Source: Oegoconia quadripuncta (taxonomy: Eukaryota; Arthropoda; Insecta; Lepidoptera; Autostichidae). From it: DNA of 64,000 bases. A model generated the notes under the pieces. That model made no database searches. It was not told where the DNA came from and saw only the letters and a list, made by a program, of their open reading frames with translations. Of this stretch, positions 1 through 10,985 are shown piece by piece; the stretch's first letter is position 1; the number at the start of each line of letters is the position of its first letter. A program made the translations under genes and the position numbers. The stretch spans positions 15,812,865 to 15,876,864 of the forward strand of contig OX438750.1 of the NCBI GenBank assembly GCA_949316235.1, read 5' to 3'.

Positions 1-17
1 CTCCACTGAGCCACCGA
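1..17 (-). mobile_element. SINE-B head fragment (window edge)
   Basis: The first bases match the tRNA-like head seen at 28073-28088 and 58382-58398 (CTCCACTGAGCCACCGA, the reverse complement of a TCGGTGGCTCAG box). Only the extreme end lies in the window, so the rest of the copy is not visible. Confidence 0.6.
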
Positions 18-73
18 TTTATTTATTAATTTGCTTACACGACCTTCGTCTTCGGTTTAAATCAATTGAGTTA
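18..73. repeat. Short dispersed repeat shared with 59158-59217
   Basis: The stretch TTGCTTACACGACCT followed by CGTCTTCGGT recurs in the same orientation at 59158-59217 with a few substitutions. It joins a MITE-H fragment on its right. No coding potential is seen and the family is not recognised. Confidence 0.5.
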
Positions 74-195
74 TCTCAAGATTGATTTATAAATTAGCAC
101 TGAGCATGAGATAGCTTCAATTTCTTAAGTCGCATCTCGGGTGATACAGCCTCAAGACTTGTATTGAGATTGGTATATTAATACGGGCCTTAGTG
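74..195 (-). mobile_element. MITE-H fragment
   Basis: Read on the minus strand this begins TAAGGCCCGTATTAATA and follows the left half of the complete element at 45639-45898 (GAGGCTGTATCACCCGAGAT is shared). The copy is cut off at about 74, where it meets the short repeat at 18-73. Non-autonomous DNA element; no ORF. Confidence 0.65.
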
Positions 196-606
196 TAGCT
201 GGTAAATTGGCTGGCGGAACTTCTGGTGCTGGAACTTCATTTCTTCTTCCTGGTGGCGTTTCTATGCCATATATAATATAAAACTTAAAAATCGAGCAAT
301 TGCCGTGAGAAGCAATTAAACAGGTCCTAACCCTAATCAAACAAATGCAGTAGAAGTATACGCCCTTAACAAATGGGTAACTCGTCGACACCTATACTGT
401 TTGGTCGGGTAAATAATCAAATATCGTGTATTGACCACTTGAAAAGGTTCCCAGGATCCGACACGTTCACGGCTTTTGTATTTTGGATGTTAGAAAAGGA
501 TTGTTTAAATGGAAGATTTAATAAGCGACTCGTACTACAAAAAGATGACTAGCGAGCTAACTGGATAGCGATTTTTGACAGCCGTACTAAAATAATTTTT
601 AAGGCA

Positions 607-937
607 TTTTTATATGCACAACTGGTTGGTACTTGGCCGCAATCACACCCCTGATGTTAAGTGAAGATGAGGTCGAAGGTGGAAGCGTATTGACCCGGAA
701 ACCCCAACACATTTGGGGGACTGGCTATCTTATTTCTGACAACCGGAACACAACAATGCCATTAACATTGCTGCTTGGCGGCAGATTTAGATAAGATGGT
801 GGTAGCTAGCCAGACGGACATTTAAAGTGCCCTACCACCAACCAAACCGAGTACTTAAACACGTACCCCGCTGGGATCGAACCAGCGACCCCCGAATCGT
901 AAACCCAATGTTGTTTACATTGAGCCACGGAGGCGGT
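607..937 (-). mobile_element. SINE-A, near full length
   Basis: On the minus strand the copy starts with the head CCGCCTCCGTGGCTCAATGT, has an RNA polymerase III B-box-like GGTTCGATCC in a tRNA-like context, then a body with the GTTCCGGTTGTCAGA core, and ends in a TGATTG...GGTTGTGCATA tail and a short A run. Similar units occur more than 20 times in this window on both strands. This is typical of a tRNA-derived lepidopteran SINE; the published family name was not determined. Confidence 0.85.
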
Positions 938-997
938 ATGCATCCAACCAATTTTAAGTTTTATTACTATAATTGACCCCTAAAAGTTGGTAAAATA

Positions 998-1225
998 ACT
1001 GAGTTCAAAGGTTCCACTTTCTATCCCCGGAATGCATCATCAGATCTTAACTAAATTTATATGAGAGCACCCTCATGATAAACCCTATCAAAGAAAAAGC
1101 AAGCATCAAAATCGGTTAATGATTGACGAAAAGATGGGTGAACTTATATAAAAAGAAAATACATACTCGTATAGACGAACATAGTAACTCTTCCTTTTTA
1201 TGGAGTCGGTTAATTACAGGGTCAC
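998..1225 (+). repeat. Dispersed repeat family N fragment
   Basis: The AAAATCGGTTAATGATTGACG...GGGTGAAC...GTCGGTTAATT layout recurs at 4230-4440 and 28655-28840 (CAAAATCGGTTAACAGTTGA and AAGTCGGTTAACAATTTATT). This is a known style of insect interspersed repeat 3' segment. It is degenerate and non-coding. Confidence 0.5.
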
Positions 1226-1373
1226 CTTTGTGAATTTACAGTTTTTGTATATATATTCAACTGGCGAAAGTAAAAATTGCACCTCGATATCAACATAATA
1301 AAGGTTATGGTTGTTTAGATTATCAATTTATAGTACATTATTTATTTATTTACTTTTTGGAAGATTTACAGAC

Positions 1374-1718
1374 TTATACCGGATGAGTTTTTTTACCGCA
1401 AGGAAAAAAAATTGGGCATATTAGGTAAGTGAAATAGAAGTTATTGGCATAGGCAGTTTATTTATTTCTTTCAAAAGCGCACGCGCTCGCATAGATTGAT
1501 ATGCGACTGGAGGGAGTTCCCATCATGCGAAATTTATTTAGAACTCATATTTTCTTATGTGGAATAAGCTACAAACGCGACCGTGAAATGAGACAATTAA
1601 CGCTTTATTCGATGATAGTTTTGACACAAAAAAATAAACTACCTATGCCAATACCTTCTACTTTACTTACCTAACATGCCCTATTTTTTTCCTTACGGTA
1701 AAAACTCATCCAGTATAA
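1374..1718. mobile_element. MITE-E with about 90-bp terminal inverted repeats
   Basis: The left end reads TTATACCGGATGAGTTTTTT and the right end, reverse complemented, reads TTATACTGGATGAGTTTTTA. The similarity continues inward for about 90 bases, including GGCATAGGCAGTTTATTT against GGCATAGGTAGTTTATTT. The 345-bp unit has no ORF. It looks like a non-autonomous cut-and-paste element; superfamily not assigned. Confidence 0.75.
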
Positions 1719-1871
1719 ACGATAGTACTAAAATGTATCAGTAAAAACGATGCTTATAAAAAATCACCGCCAATATATAAACATGGAGAGTAACACACAG
1801 CAATATTAGGCCAGTATGAGTAAGTATTACAAATAAGTATGTAACTGCGAAATTTTACAAGAAAATTGCAG

Positions 1872-2065
1872 AAGAAGAAGGGATTAGTTAAACGTGATTT
1901 GCATCTCTTACAATTGGAAAATTTATCCAATAACCAGCTGGGCTGGCGGATCGCAGATTTTTTGGAAGCTCCGCACCAAAGAGGATGCTGTATCACTGAT
2001 CTATTTTATCGACACCCATGGGAAGAGACGGATTGGAAGCGGAGACCTGGGGACCTGAAACACAG
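1872..2065 (+). other. Exon-like ORF of unknown origin (weak)
   Basis: An open frame runs between a possible acceptor (AAAATTGCAG, 1862-1871) and a possible donor (CACAG|GTAATT at 2065/2066). It would encode about 64 residues starting KKKGLVKRDLHLL. There is no recognisable domain, the pyrimidine tract is poor, and no partner exon was found. Recorded as an unproven candidate only. Confidence 0.15.
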
Positions 2066-2409
2066 GTAATTACCTAGTTCAAGCATCAGTTTCTATCAAA
2101 GATTTTATAGTTTGTTTTTTTTTATCATAACAATGCTGAGACTTGTAAAGACTCTTTAAAGATTTAGGAAAAATGCTGAAACACAAGTCATGTTTATTTA
2201 GTAGAACCTGTGTATTTACCTATTTCGTGGTCCTTAGTTCCGGAGATATTGACTTCTGTTTAAATATTTTTCCGCCCTTGATCTTATGAGTGGTAATTCC
2301 AAAAATCCCTGCTTAGTGTGCCTGTAAATAACCAATGGAATACACCTGCCAAATTTCATCAACACCGGTCCACACGTTGGGGCAGTGCTATGATCTCTGA
2401 GCCAGTCAA

Positions 2410-2710
2410 TCAGGACATTGCCTTTTATTATTGTTATAATCCCAATTAATATTATAAATGCGAAAGTTTGTGTGTGTGTGTGTATGTTGGTTACCTCTTC
2501 ACACCTAAATGGCTGGACAGATTTGGTTGAAATTAGGTTGGGAGACAGATTAGGACTAACTAGGATTAACGTATAGGTCACTTTTTATTCCGGAAAAGTG
2601 ACTGGTTCCTGGGGGATAGGTACTATTAGTGGGATTGCTTTTTAGTTACAGAGTGACGCATTTGGTAGTAGAATGAATTCTATGCTGACGAAACCGCGGG
2701 TAGCAGCTAG
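2410..2710. repeat. Dispersed repeat family O with (GT)n microsatellite
   Basis: It contains ATTATAAATGCGAAAGTTTG followed by a GT run (about 2469-2483), then GGTTGAAATTAGGTTGG and a CCGCGGGTAGCAGCTAGT end. This matches a widespread lepidopteran repeat style in which a microsatellite sits near the GCGAAAG box. Related pieces lie at 47279-47400 and 63190-63345. Confidence 0.6.
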
Positions 2711-4009
2711 TCGTCTATATTTATTCACCCGATTTTCCACGCCCCTTACAAAACAATGTAACCCCAAAATTTTCAAAACATTGCGTGTTATAATATGGCG
2801 TACTGTTGACACGGTAACACAAACCGAGTAGTCGATAAGAAGGCGTAGGCGCGTGCAGCCGTAAATAGTTGTCGATAAATCTTGATACTTTAGTGTAAAA
2901 TCTGTAATAATAAAGAGGTTTTTTTAAACAAAATCATCGAGTAGTATTATTGGACGACGACAAAGATGCCATCCCTAATTCGAAGTTTTTTCTTATAGTA
3001 GTTTTCGTTCAAAGTGATTTGTAATAGTATTTAGTTTAAGTAAGTCAAAGTACAGAGAGACAAAATATTTTTTCTACGATCATAGATTAATTCGAATAGA
3101 ATATAAAAATTATATAATAGCGAAAACAACTATGTTGCCATAATCTTAGTAGCTTCTGCTATTTTGATGTTTTAAAGGCAGCCATACAAATGTAATGAAT
3201 ATAACTGCACTTGGGTGCCATATCACGATAATTCAAATGGTTTTTGGTTTATTGAGGTGTTTTTAATTTTCGATATGAGTGTATAAAAATATAATTATAT
3301 CCCTTTCTGTACATACATTATTATAGTACCTAGATAATGTAGTGGGTGGTCTGTGACGTAACCAATCATGAGAATATTATCGCCTTAACCTTTCTTGTAC
3401 TCATCAATATTTGTCCTAATTAATACTTATAGAAATCCATTTGATAAAGGAACACCACTAAAGAAGAAAGGCAGCTGGCAGTTATAATATACAATTAAAA
3501 TGTCATATCAAACAATGGATAAAATTAACATGTTTAGAAAATATATAGCATATATTAGGTATAAAGTACTTCATTACTAGGATCAAATTGCGTTAATCCA
3601 ACCATGCGTATAAGCAGTGGGAAATATATCCTATTTCAGAATGGGCGGTGGTACCTGTTACATTTTGAACAGAACAAGTCTTTTATTGACCTCAGCTTGT
3701 TGTATAATGCAATAAGTCATGTTTTAAAAAATCAGATCAATTTAGAGCGATGAAGTGAAATTATCAAATTAAAACCATTATTATAATGGGGCCTAATTCT
3801 CTCCTGTTACCTTAATATTTTTTTTCAATTTTATATATTTTAAAACTTTTGTGGTATATGTTTCTAAGAGATATATCAGCCAGTGGTAAACCGATTTCAA
3901 TAATGCTAAAAGTTTCAAATTGGTGTCATATAAATTTGGTGAACATCTATGAATAATAAACGATCTTTATTCTTTCTCACACAAGGTAAGTAGGCATGTA
4001 CATTTTTTT
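2711..4009. other. Intergenic, nothing recognised
   Basis: AT-rich sequence without a convincing ORF, element terminus or RNA gene on either strand. Confidence 0.5.
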
Positions 4010-4200
4010 ATGATTGACTGGATTCCCATTTGACTACAATCTCACCTGATGGAAAGTGACGATGTGGTCGCAGATGAAACACGCGATCCCAGTAAATGCG
4101 TATTCACTCTGCTCTTGAAGATCCCCAGGTTGTAGAATTCAGGCAAGACTGACGCCGGAAGGGAATTCCATGCCTTGGCTGTTCGGATGATGAATGAAGA
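4010..4200. repeat. Dispersed repeat family M
   Basis: The order CTCACCTGATGGAAAGTGA, GATGAAACACGCGATC, CTTGAAGATCCCCAGG and GGAATTCCATGCCTTGGCTG recurs in degraded form at 48085-48310 and in part at 49000-49095. It resembles the 3' region of a lepidopteran retroposon. No ORF. Confidence 0.6.
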
Positions 4201-4229
4201 ATGAAGATAGATGTACATGATCTAATAAA

Positions 4230-4440
4230 AGCATTATGCTATAATAGAACCCCCAAAATTTGGCAAAACATCGACGTTTTACTCTCTATCTCCGATGTCC
4301 GGTTATATGGGACCACCCTGGTAATAAACTTTATCGACAAAAATAATCATCAAAATCGGTTAACAGTTGACGAAAATATGAGTGAACATACATTAAAAAA
4401 TACATGCAGATAAACCTCCTCTTTTTTAAGAGTTGGTTAA
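4230..4440 (+). repeat. Dispersed repeat family N fragment
   Basis: CAAAATCGGTTAACAGTTGA, GAGTGAACATACATTAAAAA and CCTCCTCTTTTTTAAGAGTT mark this as the same family as 998-1225 and 28655-28840. The 70-residue frame across it is judged incidental. Confidence 0.5.
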
Positions 4441-5984
4441 TTTAGAAATTAACTTTGGTTTTCACTAAAATATAAAAGTTTATTACTACTCACAGTTTCT
4501 GGTATATTGGCCCAAAGATCTATTATAGAATTATTTGATTTAGTTAAAAATCCATTAACAATAAGTATTTGGCGTATAACTTTTGTTATAAATAAATTAA
4601 AAATAATAATAACAAAAAATTCAGGTCAATTACACTAATCCCTTTATGCGAAATTGACATATGAACTAGGAAAATCAATATGTCGAAAGGAAAATAAATC
4701 TCAATACGCAGTTTTGTAAATTTTGACACTTCAGTTATAATTTTGAATATTTATTAATAGATTTTGACAGTAAAAGAAAAATATCGATCTGCTTTAATTT
4801 TGACAATTAGAATATTCTTCATTTCATTTTTAAGCAGGTAACGTGTCATTTATAAAGTGTTAGTACGTCAATAAATGTTTAATGATTAATAAGCCAAATT
4901 CCGTGATTTTGTCTCACAATGTAAAGAAAACTAGAAGAACCTTTTCCATTTTGACACCTGATGCATTGTGGTCACTTGACCATTATCTAATGCCACCTGC
5001 AAAGCGTCGACAGCAGGGGTTGTCTACTTAGGGAACTGTAACGACCTCGAAATAAATGAAATATTTAAAATAAATTTGACCATTAGCATAGTAATAATAA
5101 TTATTATAGATGCGATGCATTAAATAAATCGCCGGGCATGTTGGATAATAATCAATTATTATAGGTATAAGACATAGATAAACAAAAAATTTAGTAGAAT
5201 AGAATCACACTCACAAAACAAACGAAACTCATAGTTAACTTAAAGTACAAATTAAAAGGCAAAATGAATTCTAAATAATATGCAACATGATGCCACAGAC
5301 AGACAATTATTAAAAAACCATTAAAACCTTTCGAAATACGGGTCATCTGACAAATGTATTTGTTCCCCAAACAACTTGTTCTTTTAGCGGAACACTGAAT
5401 TTTCCTATTTGGCAATTTGTATAGTATTATAATTTAATTTTCCTTTTCGTCTCATTTTTGACATATACCGTTCTGCCATTACTCGATCTTACAATGTCAA
5501 CTCAAACAGAAGTTGGTCTATCGAGTGGGTGTTGCGGCTATAACGTGAGAAAACCCGTGGGAACGGGTGGGATTCAAATGGGAACCCATCATGGATCGGT
5601 TACCATGGCAACGAGGCGACGGACCACCGCTTTGGATTATTTACTAATTTCACGGTTAATCTGATGAATAGGAATAAAAATAAAAGAAGTTTATCTCCTT
5701 TAAGTAGCTTAGTTTTTATATCTTTAGTTTCGTATTCCTTTTTAATATGTCATCGCATCGCACATTACCTAATAAGAAATAGAAAAAATAATTTGCATAG
5801 TGAGTTTTTGATTGAATGGAAATAAGGAGATTTGGAAATGAATGTGTAGATAGCCGACTTACTAATCAATCAATCAATCAATTTATTTATGACACATGTG
5901 ATTTACAAAGTTGATGTTTAAATAAAAATATTTGTTAATAGGCCTACAAGTACAAAAATAACATGCAGAAATATGAATGAGTAC
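4441..5984. other. Intergenic, nothing recognised
   Basis: AT-rich. It contains an (ATCA)n microsatellite at about 5864-5883. Short frames on both strands lack any domain-like composition. No RNA gene or element terminus identified. Confidence 0.5.
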
Positions 5985-6122
5985 ATTAAACATTTATTCC
6001 CGAGTCATGGATGTTTATATTAATATTTATGTATGTTTATCCGTTATCTAGTTTCCATAGCACAAGCTTCGCTTAGTTGGGTGACTAGATGATTCGTGTA
6101 AGTGTCCGAAATATTTATTTAT
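5985..6122 (+). mobile_element. SINE-C body fragment
   Basis: Body only: CATTTATTCCCGAGTCATGG, TTTATCCGTTATCTAGTTTC and GTGTCCGAAATATTTATTTA match the body of 57655-57892. The tRNA-like head is absent. A TTA-rich tail follows at about 6117-6140. Confidence 0.65.
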
Positions 6123-6211
6123 TATTATTATTATTTATTAAAATCAGATAATTATTTACATATAAAAACCGGAGACATCTTTGAATTGTCAAATTCCTTA
6201 AATTTAATAGT

Positions 6212-6330
6212 CTTTTTTTTATGCATATCGGGTTAGTACTTAACCTCAATCACACCTAATGTTAAGTGAAGATGAGGTCGAAGGTGGAAGCGTACTGACC
6301 CGGAAACGCCCATATATTTGGGAGACAAGG
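6212..6330 (-). mobile_element. SINE-A 3' fragment
   Basis: Only the 3' third is present (TTAAGTGAAGATGAGGTCGA to GACCCGGAAACGCCC). The copy stops near 6330, before the GTTGTCAGA core. Confidence 0.7.
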
Positions 6331-6589
6331 CATTTTCATTGTTATAATTTAAAAAATACACAAATGTCAAACAGGAAATCAAATTATTTAAATTCTAATG
6401 TCACTTTCATTACTTATTTAATGTTACCGTAGAATTTATATTACAATCAAGACTAACTAACCTACAGGAAAATCTTCACACAAGTAGTTTCGTTTATTTA
6501 AAGTTAACATCAAAATATCGATAATTTTTAACAAGACGCACCTTACTCGTCATGGAAATGTTAAAAAAAAACTGTAAACACATAATAAC

Positions 6590-6655
6590 AGAGCCGGGAA
6601 TCGAACCCGCGCCGCGGTTACGAGATCTCTAATTAGGCTGGACGCCCTGCGCAGA
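6590..6655 (-). mobile_element. tRNA-like SINE head or tRNA pseudogene
   Basis: On the minus strand GCGCGGGTTCGATTCCCGGC forms a clear B-box with flanking T-arm pairing, preceded by a region that could have been an A-box. No 7-bp acceptor stem pairing is seen, so this is not called a functional tRNA gene. Confidence 0.35.
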
Positions 6656-7019
6656 CGGCGATTGATTCAACCTCTGTCATTTCGTATTTATTGCTCTCAT
6701 AGGATGATTTTTAAGGAAAGAATATTGTGGATATGACATAATGGCTTTAACAGTTAGTTCGAGAAATAACTACGATATTATAATTATTTGAGTTCTTGTA
6801 ACTACGAAAAAGAAATATCTATGAGGTTTCAGTGAATCAATAATCAATCTATATTATATCTATAAGAGATTACTTTTGTCATTACAACTCACCACCAAGT
6901 AAACTATATTGCTAAATTCTTATACCACGGAGCAAATAATAGGCACTACAAAATATTGTACATATACGAGTAGTTATTAGCGTAGTTGGCAAAATTTTAA
7001 AGTCATCTTAATTGATAAG

Positions 7020-7165
7020 ACTAATCCCCGTTGCATGACATCGTTTGTCCCGCGCGACATAAGAGTGAGTGTAGGATAGTTGTAAATTTCGTCCAAACGA
7101 ATGAGCAGGGCAAATACTATCTCGCGCGACATAAATGTATATCGCGCCTGTAATGCTACTGGTGC
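7020..7165 (-). mobile_element. MITE-J fragment
   Basis: Minus-strand words CTGCTCATTCGTTTGG, CAACTATCC and GACAAACGATGT recur in the same order on the plus strand at 42940-43045. GCGCGACATAA lies near both ends of the 7030-7150 piece in opposite orientations, which suggests terminal inverted repeats. Confidence 0.55.
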
Positions 7166-8103
7166 GGTTGTTTGCATTTTGTATTTTCTACCAAATCTAA
7201 GTATCAAAGAGAATTATAGACATGATTTTTTTTATTGGATTATCTGTTGACATTGATTATTATTATCTACATTCGTTTTGTTATTATTATCAGTTAAAGT
7301 AATTTTATTTTAATGTATTGTTTTCAGTTACTGTTTCTGACAATAATTGAATTAACAAAGTTATTTATTTGTAATGTTATTTATTGTGTAAATTAATTCT
7401 TTAGTTTGGCATCGTCTGGATTTTTGTCTGTAGATTACTTGATTATTATTTAATAGTGAATTTCTTATTTTAGAAGAATTTTAATATAAAATGAGAATTT
7501 GTAATTGGCATAACTTTGGCTTATAGATTTTGTGTAAAGTTTTTCTAATGATGCTGTTGATTCTGTATTATTCAAAAATAAAATAAAATATCGGTGTAAT
7601 AAAAAAAAACAATATCTTAAAAGTACGTCCAACTCTTAAAATTTTTTGCATACTATATGTATAGTAAAACGGTGGAGAACCAAGCTTGACAGTTTTAATA
7701 AGGGGTGGTTTGTGCTCACCAAGAACAAAAACGACTGGAAACATTATGAGGGAAGCCTTTACTCAGCAGTGGGACACTATGGTCTCTTAATAATAATAAT
7801 AATCTGTGTAATTGAAATAAAATGACCTTATCCATAATAACTTTTTACGAAGCCTGCGCCGGCGCCGTGAGTTTGACAGATGATTTAGTGGACCAAACCC
7901 GAAATGGTCCCTTACTTTTTTATATTTTTTTCTAGATCGCTCCAAATATATCACCTGTTCGTTATTAACAGTTAAAAAAAGTTCACCATTTTCACTGGAG
8001 TGGTAACTGATTGGATTTTTAAATTTTACGTCAATTGTCATATGTTTACAGGGATTCCATTTTCGAAAGTCACGAGGGGTCTTGGAGATATAAATTGAAA
8101 TGT
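7166..8103. other. Intergenic, nothing recognised
   Basis: AT-rich sequence. The 84-residue minus-strand frame at 7787-8041 has low-complexity composition (runs of R, K and Y) and no domain, so it is not called. Confidence 0.5.
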
Positions 8104-8510
8104 ATTAGGTCCTTACTTATGAAATTGGCGTTTTGTATGAAGAATTTCATTAAGACTGTTTTCTCCATACAAACATTTTTGTTTTTTTTGGGAATGGCAA
8201 ATCCAAATTAAGCTAAACTTTGTGTATATTATCGGATAACATTAAGTTAAGTATAGGCAGCGTTAATTTTTAAAAGTAACCGCTTTTTAAAAGTTTCAGC
8301 GTATCTAAGAAATGATTATGGGAAAGCACATGAAAAGAGCTCTGTTCAATTTTTTTTATTATGTGATTTAGCCCAGACATTAAAAATATTTCATGTGAAA
8401 CCTTGAAATAATATTCCATTTTCCAAATAAAAAACAAATTTGGATATAGCTTTGAAAATCGCAGGAATTGGTACATATGATTAACGAAGAAAAAAAACTC
8501 CAATTTCATA
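8104..8510 (+). mobile_element. MITE-D copy 1 (right end truncated)
   Basis: It begins ATTAGGTCCTTACTTATGAA and runs through the shared internal words TTTCATTAAGACTGTTTTCT and CATGTGAAACCTTGAAATAA to CTCCAATTTCATA, where the terminal GGTAAAGACCCAAT is missing. Related copies: 52489-52912, 55503-55923, 59530-59945 and the pair near 46 kb. The minus-strand frame across it recurs in the 52.5-kb copy, which reflects element identity and not a gene. Confidence 0.8.
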
Positions 8511-9116
8511 TAATACACTGTTGCCTTGTTTAATCAATAAAGAGTCTTTGATTTTGAAGAACTTTCTCCTAGTTTAATTTTAATAAAAAAGCCGAGTTTA
8601 AATCGGACCACGCATTATTGAGATATTTGCAGACAAAGGCTGCCATGATCTAGACATACACACATACAACGCCGACAAATACATAATATTGCTCGACGTT
8701 TTTTCGTCGGGGGTTAAAAAACATCACCGATAAGTTGGAAATTATATTTGAAAAGTCGCACTTTTGAAAAATGAAAGATTTCGTCAGTTTGTAATTTTTA
8801 AAATATTTTCTGCACTCTCGGGAGTGCACTTCCGGGTCGATTCAATATCAGACATATAATTCGTTTTGTCGTCTCATCAATTAAGCATTTGAATCAATTA
8901 TAATGTTCTACAAGTTACAATTTTCATTAAATATTGTTGATCGATGTTATGAAGATATATATTTTTTTTAATGATTAAATTTCTTGACATTTACTGTGTT
9001 TACCGCTCTAAATTTCCCGCGTTTAATTATGATTAAGTATATAAATTATAAATTAATATTGGCATTTAAATTGTTATAAATATCTAATTAATGATGATTT
9101 AATTATGGCGTGCATG
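8511..9116. other. Intergenic with degraded repeat
   Basis: A piece around 8575-8720 ending TTCGTCGGGGGTTAAAAA resembles common insect repeat 3' segments. The rest is AT-rich with no gene seen. Confidence 0.4.
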
Positions 9117-9240
9117 GACAAACGCAAACACGAAGTATTCGATTAGCGAAGTTAAGCAATGTCTGGCGCGGTCAGTTCTTAGATGGGTGACCACTAGTGG
9201 CAGTTTAATACGAGTGTTTCCCGTCTCGATTGTTTTCAAT
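9117..9240 (+). pseudogene. 5S rRNA-like sequence (5S-derived SINE or pseudogene)
   Basis: The core GAAGTTAAGCAATGTCTGGC, then GCGGTCAGTTCTTAGATGGG and TGACC, follows the eukaryotic 5S rRNA internal region (loop C through the internal promoter to helix IV). The 5' part (GTGCATGGACAAACGCAAAC) and 3' part are diverged, so it would not give a normal 5S RNA. 5S-derived SINEs (SINE3 type) are known in insects and other animals. The continuation (CAATTGAGAGCAGTCGTTAA...) leads directly into a perfect palindrome at 9297-9356, which suggests one retroposed unit with an inverted end. Confidence 0.65.
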
Positions 9241-9296
9241 TGAGAGCAGTCGTTAAACCAAGGCCGTGGTCTGCAAGGGTGGCGTCAAAATACTGA

Positions 9297-9356
9297 CCGT
9301 TAGGTGGCCACTAGTCTGACACAACCAGTTGTGTCAGACTAGTGGCCACCTAACGG
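9297..9356. repeat. Perfect 29-bp palindrome with 2-nt loop
   Basis: Left arm 9297-9325 and right arm 9328-9356 are exact reverse complements around a CA loop. The centre reads CTGACACAACCAGTTGTGTC. This length and perfection imply a recent inverted duplication or a strong cruciform. Confidence 0.95.
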
Positions 9357-9504
9357 CCGCCATATATATCCTCATCCAGTGAGAGGAGGAGGAGGATAAA
9401 GCGCTCCCCCTACTTCTCACTATGTGTTGAACAGAGTTCCTTGTGCTCATACTATATATATATACGTCATACGGCCCACTCCTAAGTCTTTTATATACCA
9501 TAAT

Positions 9505-10552
9505 AAGTTATGGGACATGAAGGGGAAGTACCTTAAATATCGTAGATAGTGAATTTTGCTCAAAGAAGACTTTATGTTATTTTTAAAAGTTAGTAATTCT
9601 GCATTCATAGATTTTCTAAAAATTATTTGCTTCGGCTGGGAATCGAACCGACTCAAATGTGAAAAAAAAAACACCCTACTTTTATGATGCCAATCGAAAG
9701 AATAGCTAAAAAATAATAACTCTGCCTAAGTAACATAGTATTTTAAAAGAAAGGAACAACGTGAAATTAATCATTTTAATCAAATAAAAAACATACATGA
9801 AACTGCCGTAGTCAATTAAGTAGGTATTTTTTTGTAAATTAATTAATTAAATGCTCAAAATGTGATCCCTCTTGTCTTACGCAAATCGCCAATCTTTTAA
9901 TGAGCCCGCTGCCTGTTGATTTTCTAATCATTTTATGGTGAACACTCGATGTGATATGGCACAATTCTGTTTGCAACTCGCCTACGTTCTCGTATCGCTT
10001 TTTGTATAGCATATCTTTCACGTATCCCCAAAAGAAGAAATCTAATGGTGTGAGGTCCGGGGATCTGGCCGGCCATCTAATCGGTCCATTTGTACCAATC
10101 CATGTAGGAAAACATTCATTTAGAAAATCTGCTGCTCTCCGACTATTATGAGCCGGAGCTCCATCTTGTTGGAAAATTAAGTTTTCTTGCTCCGCCGCGG
10201 AATGGTTTCTTATCTTATCCCTTAAAATTTGAAGGCGTCGGCAATAAATAACTTTCTTGAAATTTGACTCAATCATTTTATGTTGTTCCTTTCTTTTAAA
10301 ATACTATGTTACTTAGGCAGAGTTATTATTTTTTAGCTATTCTTTCGATTGGCATCATAAAAGTAGGGTGTTTTTTTTTTCACATTTAAGTCGGTTCGAT
10401 TCCCAGCCGAAGCAAGTAATTTTTAGAAAATCTATGAATGCAGAATTACTAACTTTTAAAAATAACATAAAGTCTTCTTTGAGCAAAATTCACTATCTAC
10501 AATATTTAAGGTACTTCCCCTTCATGTCCCATAACTTTGGGACGCCCTGTAT
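9505..10552 (-). mobile_element. Mariner-like transposon with 256-bp terminal inverted repeats
   Basis: The left arm (9505-9760) and right arm (10282-10537) are 256 bases each and differ at only about three visible positions. Shared words include AAGTTATGGGACATGAAGGG at the outer side and GAAAGGAACAAC at the inner side. The right arm continues outward as TTGGGACGCCCTGTA, a typical mariner-type terminus followed by TA. The left arm lacks this last stretch and abuts unrelated sequence. The space between the arms holds the transposase remnant at 9839-10276. Each arm contains a GGGAATCGAACCGA motif that resembles a tRNA B-box. Confidence 0.85.
9839..10276 (-). pseudogene. Mariner/Tc1-superfamily transposase, C-terminal catalytic part
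   Basis: The 145-residue frame carries two catalytic blocks of the DDE transposase fold: FQQDGAPAHNSRR (Asp38) and RSPDLTPLDFFFWGYVKDML (third acidic residue Asp79). Forty residues separate the two aspartates, longer than the 34 of classical mariner. The first catalytic Asp, the DNA-binding N-terminal half and the start region of the family are absent. The frame opens right beside the inner end of the right inverted repeat, so the element is internally deleted and this product is not expected to transpose by itself. It encodes the 3' half of a roughly 340-residue family protein. Inferred role: relic of a cut-and-paste transposase. Confidence 0.85.
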
Positions 10553-10715
10553 ATAACTTCGTTCCTTCCTTCTTTTCTCTCACTGAGGAAAGACCTCTGT
10601 CTTTCACATCACTATCGTCAATTAACTCGGTCAAAACACAGCTGTATTCCGTAGGGGTCCCTCCTGTTGCTATATGGATTATAATTTTTCCTTCAATACT
10701 TGCGTCTAAATAATA

Positions 10716-10985
10716 ATAATAATAAATATCTTTGCACAAACACACAGCGCCAGTGGACCTAAGTCCACAGTAAGCATCTAGGCTTGTGTTATGGATACCA
10801 GATGGTTGATAAACTACACAAATATTTTTTTTTTGCAAATAAATACATGTATAAATGAAAAACATCCATAACTCAGAAACACAATGTCTGTATTCATCAT
10901 ACAAACATATGCCCCGGGCGGGATTCGAACCCGCGACCATTTGGTTTGTAGCAGAGTTTTTAACCACTACACCAAAAGAGGTCAT
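10716..10985 (-). mobile_element. SINE-C, near full length
   Basis: On the minus strand the head reads TGGTGTAGTGGTTAAAAACT (A-box region) and GGTCGCGGGTTCGAATCCCG (B-box), then a body with TGGTATCCATAACACAAGCC and a TTATTATTATTATT tail. Close relatives are 58583-58857 and 61739-61950. A frame on this strand runs across it by chance. Confidence 0.8.

Noticed and set aside
8270..8518. Small conserved protein (KLEFFFFVNHMYQFLRF...) because it is found again at 52703-52957
   Set aside because: Both lie within MITE-D copies, so the repeat explains the recurrence. The residue content is that expected of AT-rich DNA.
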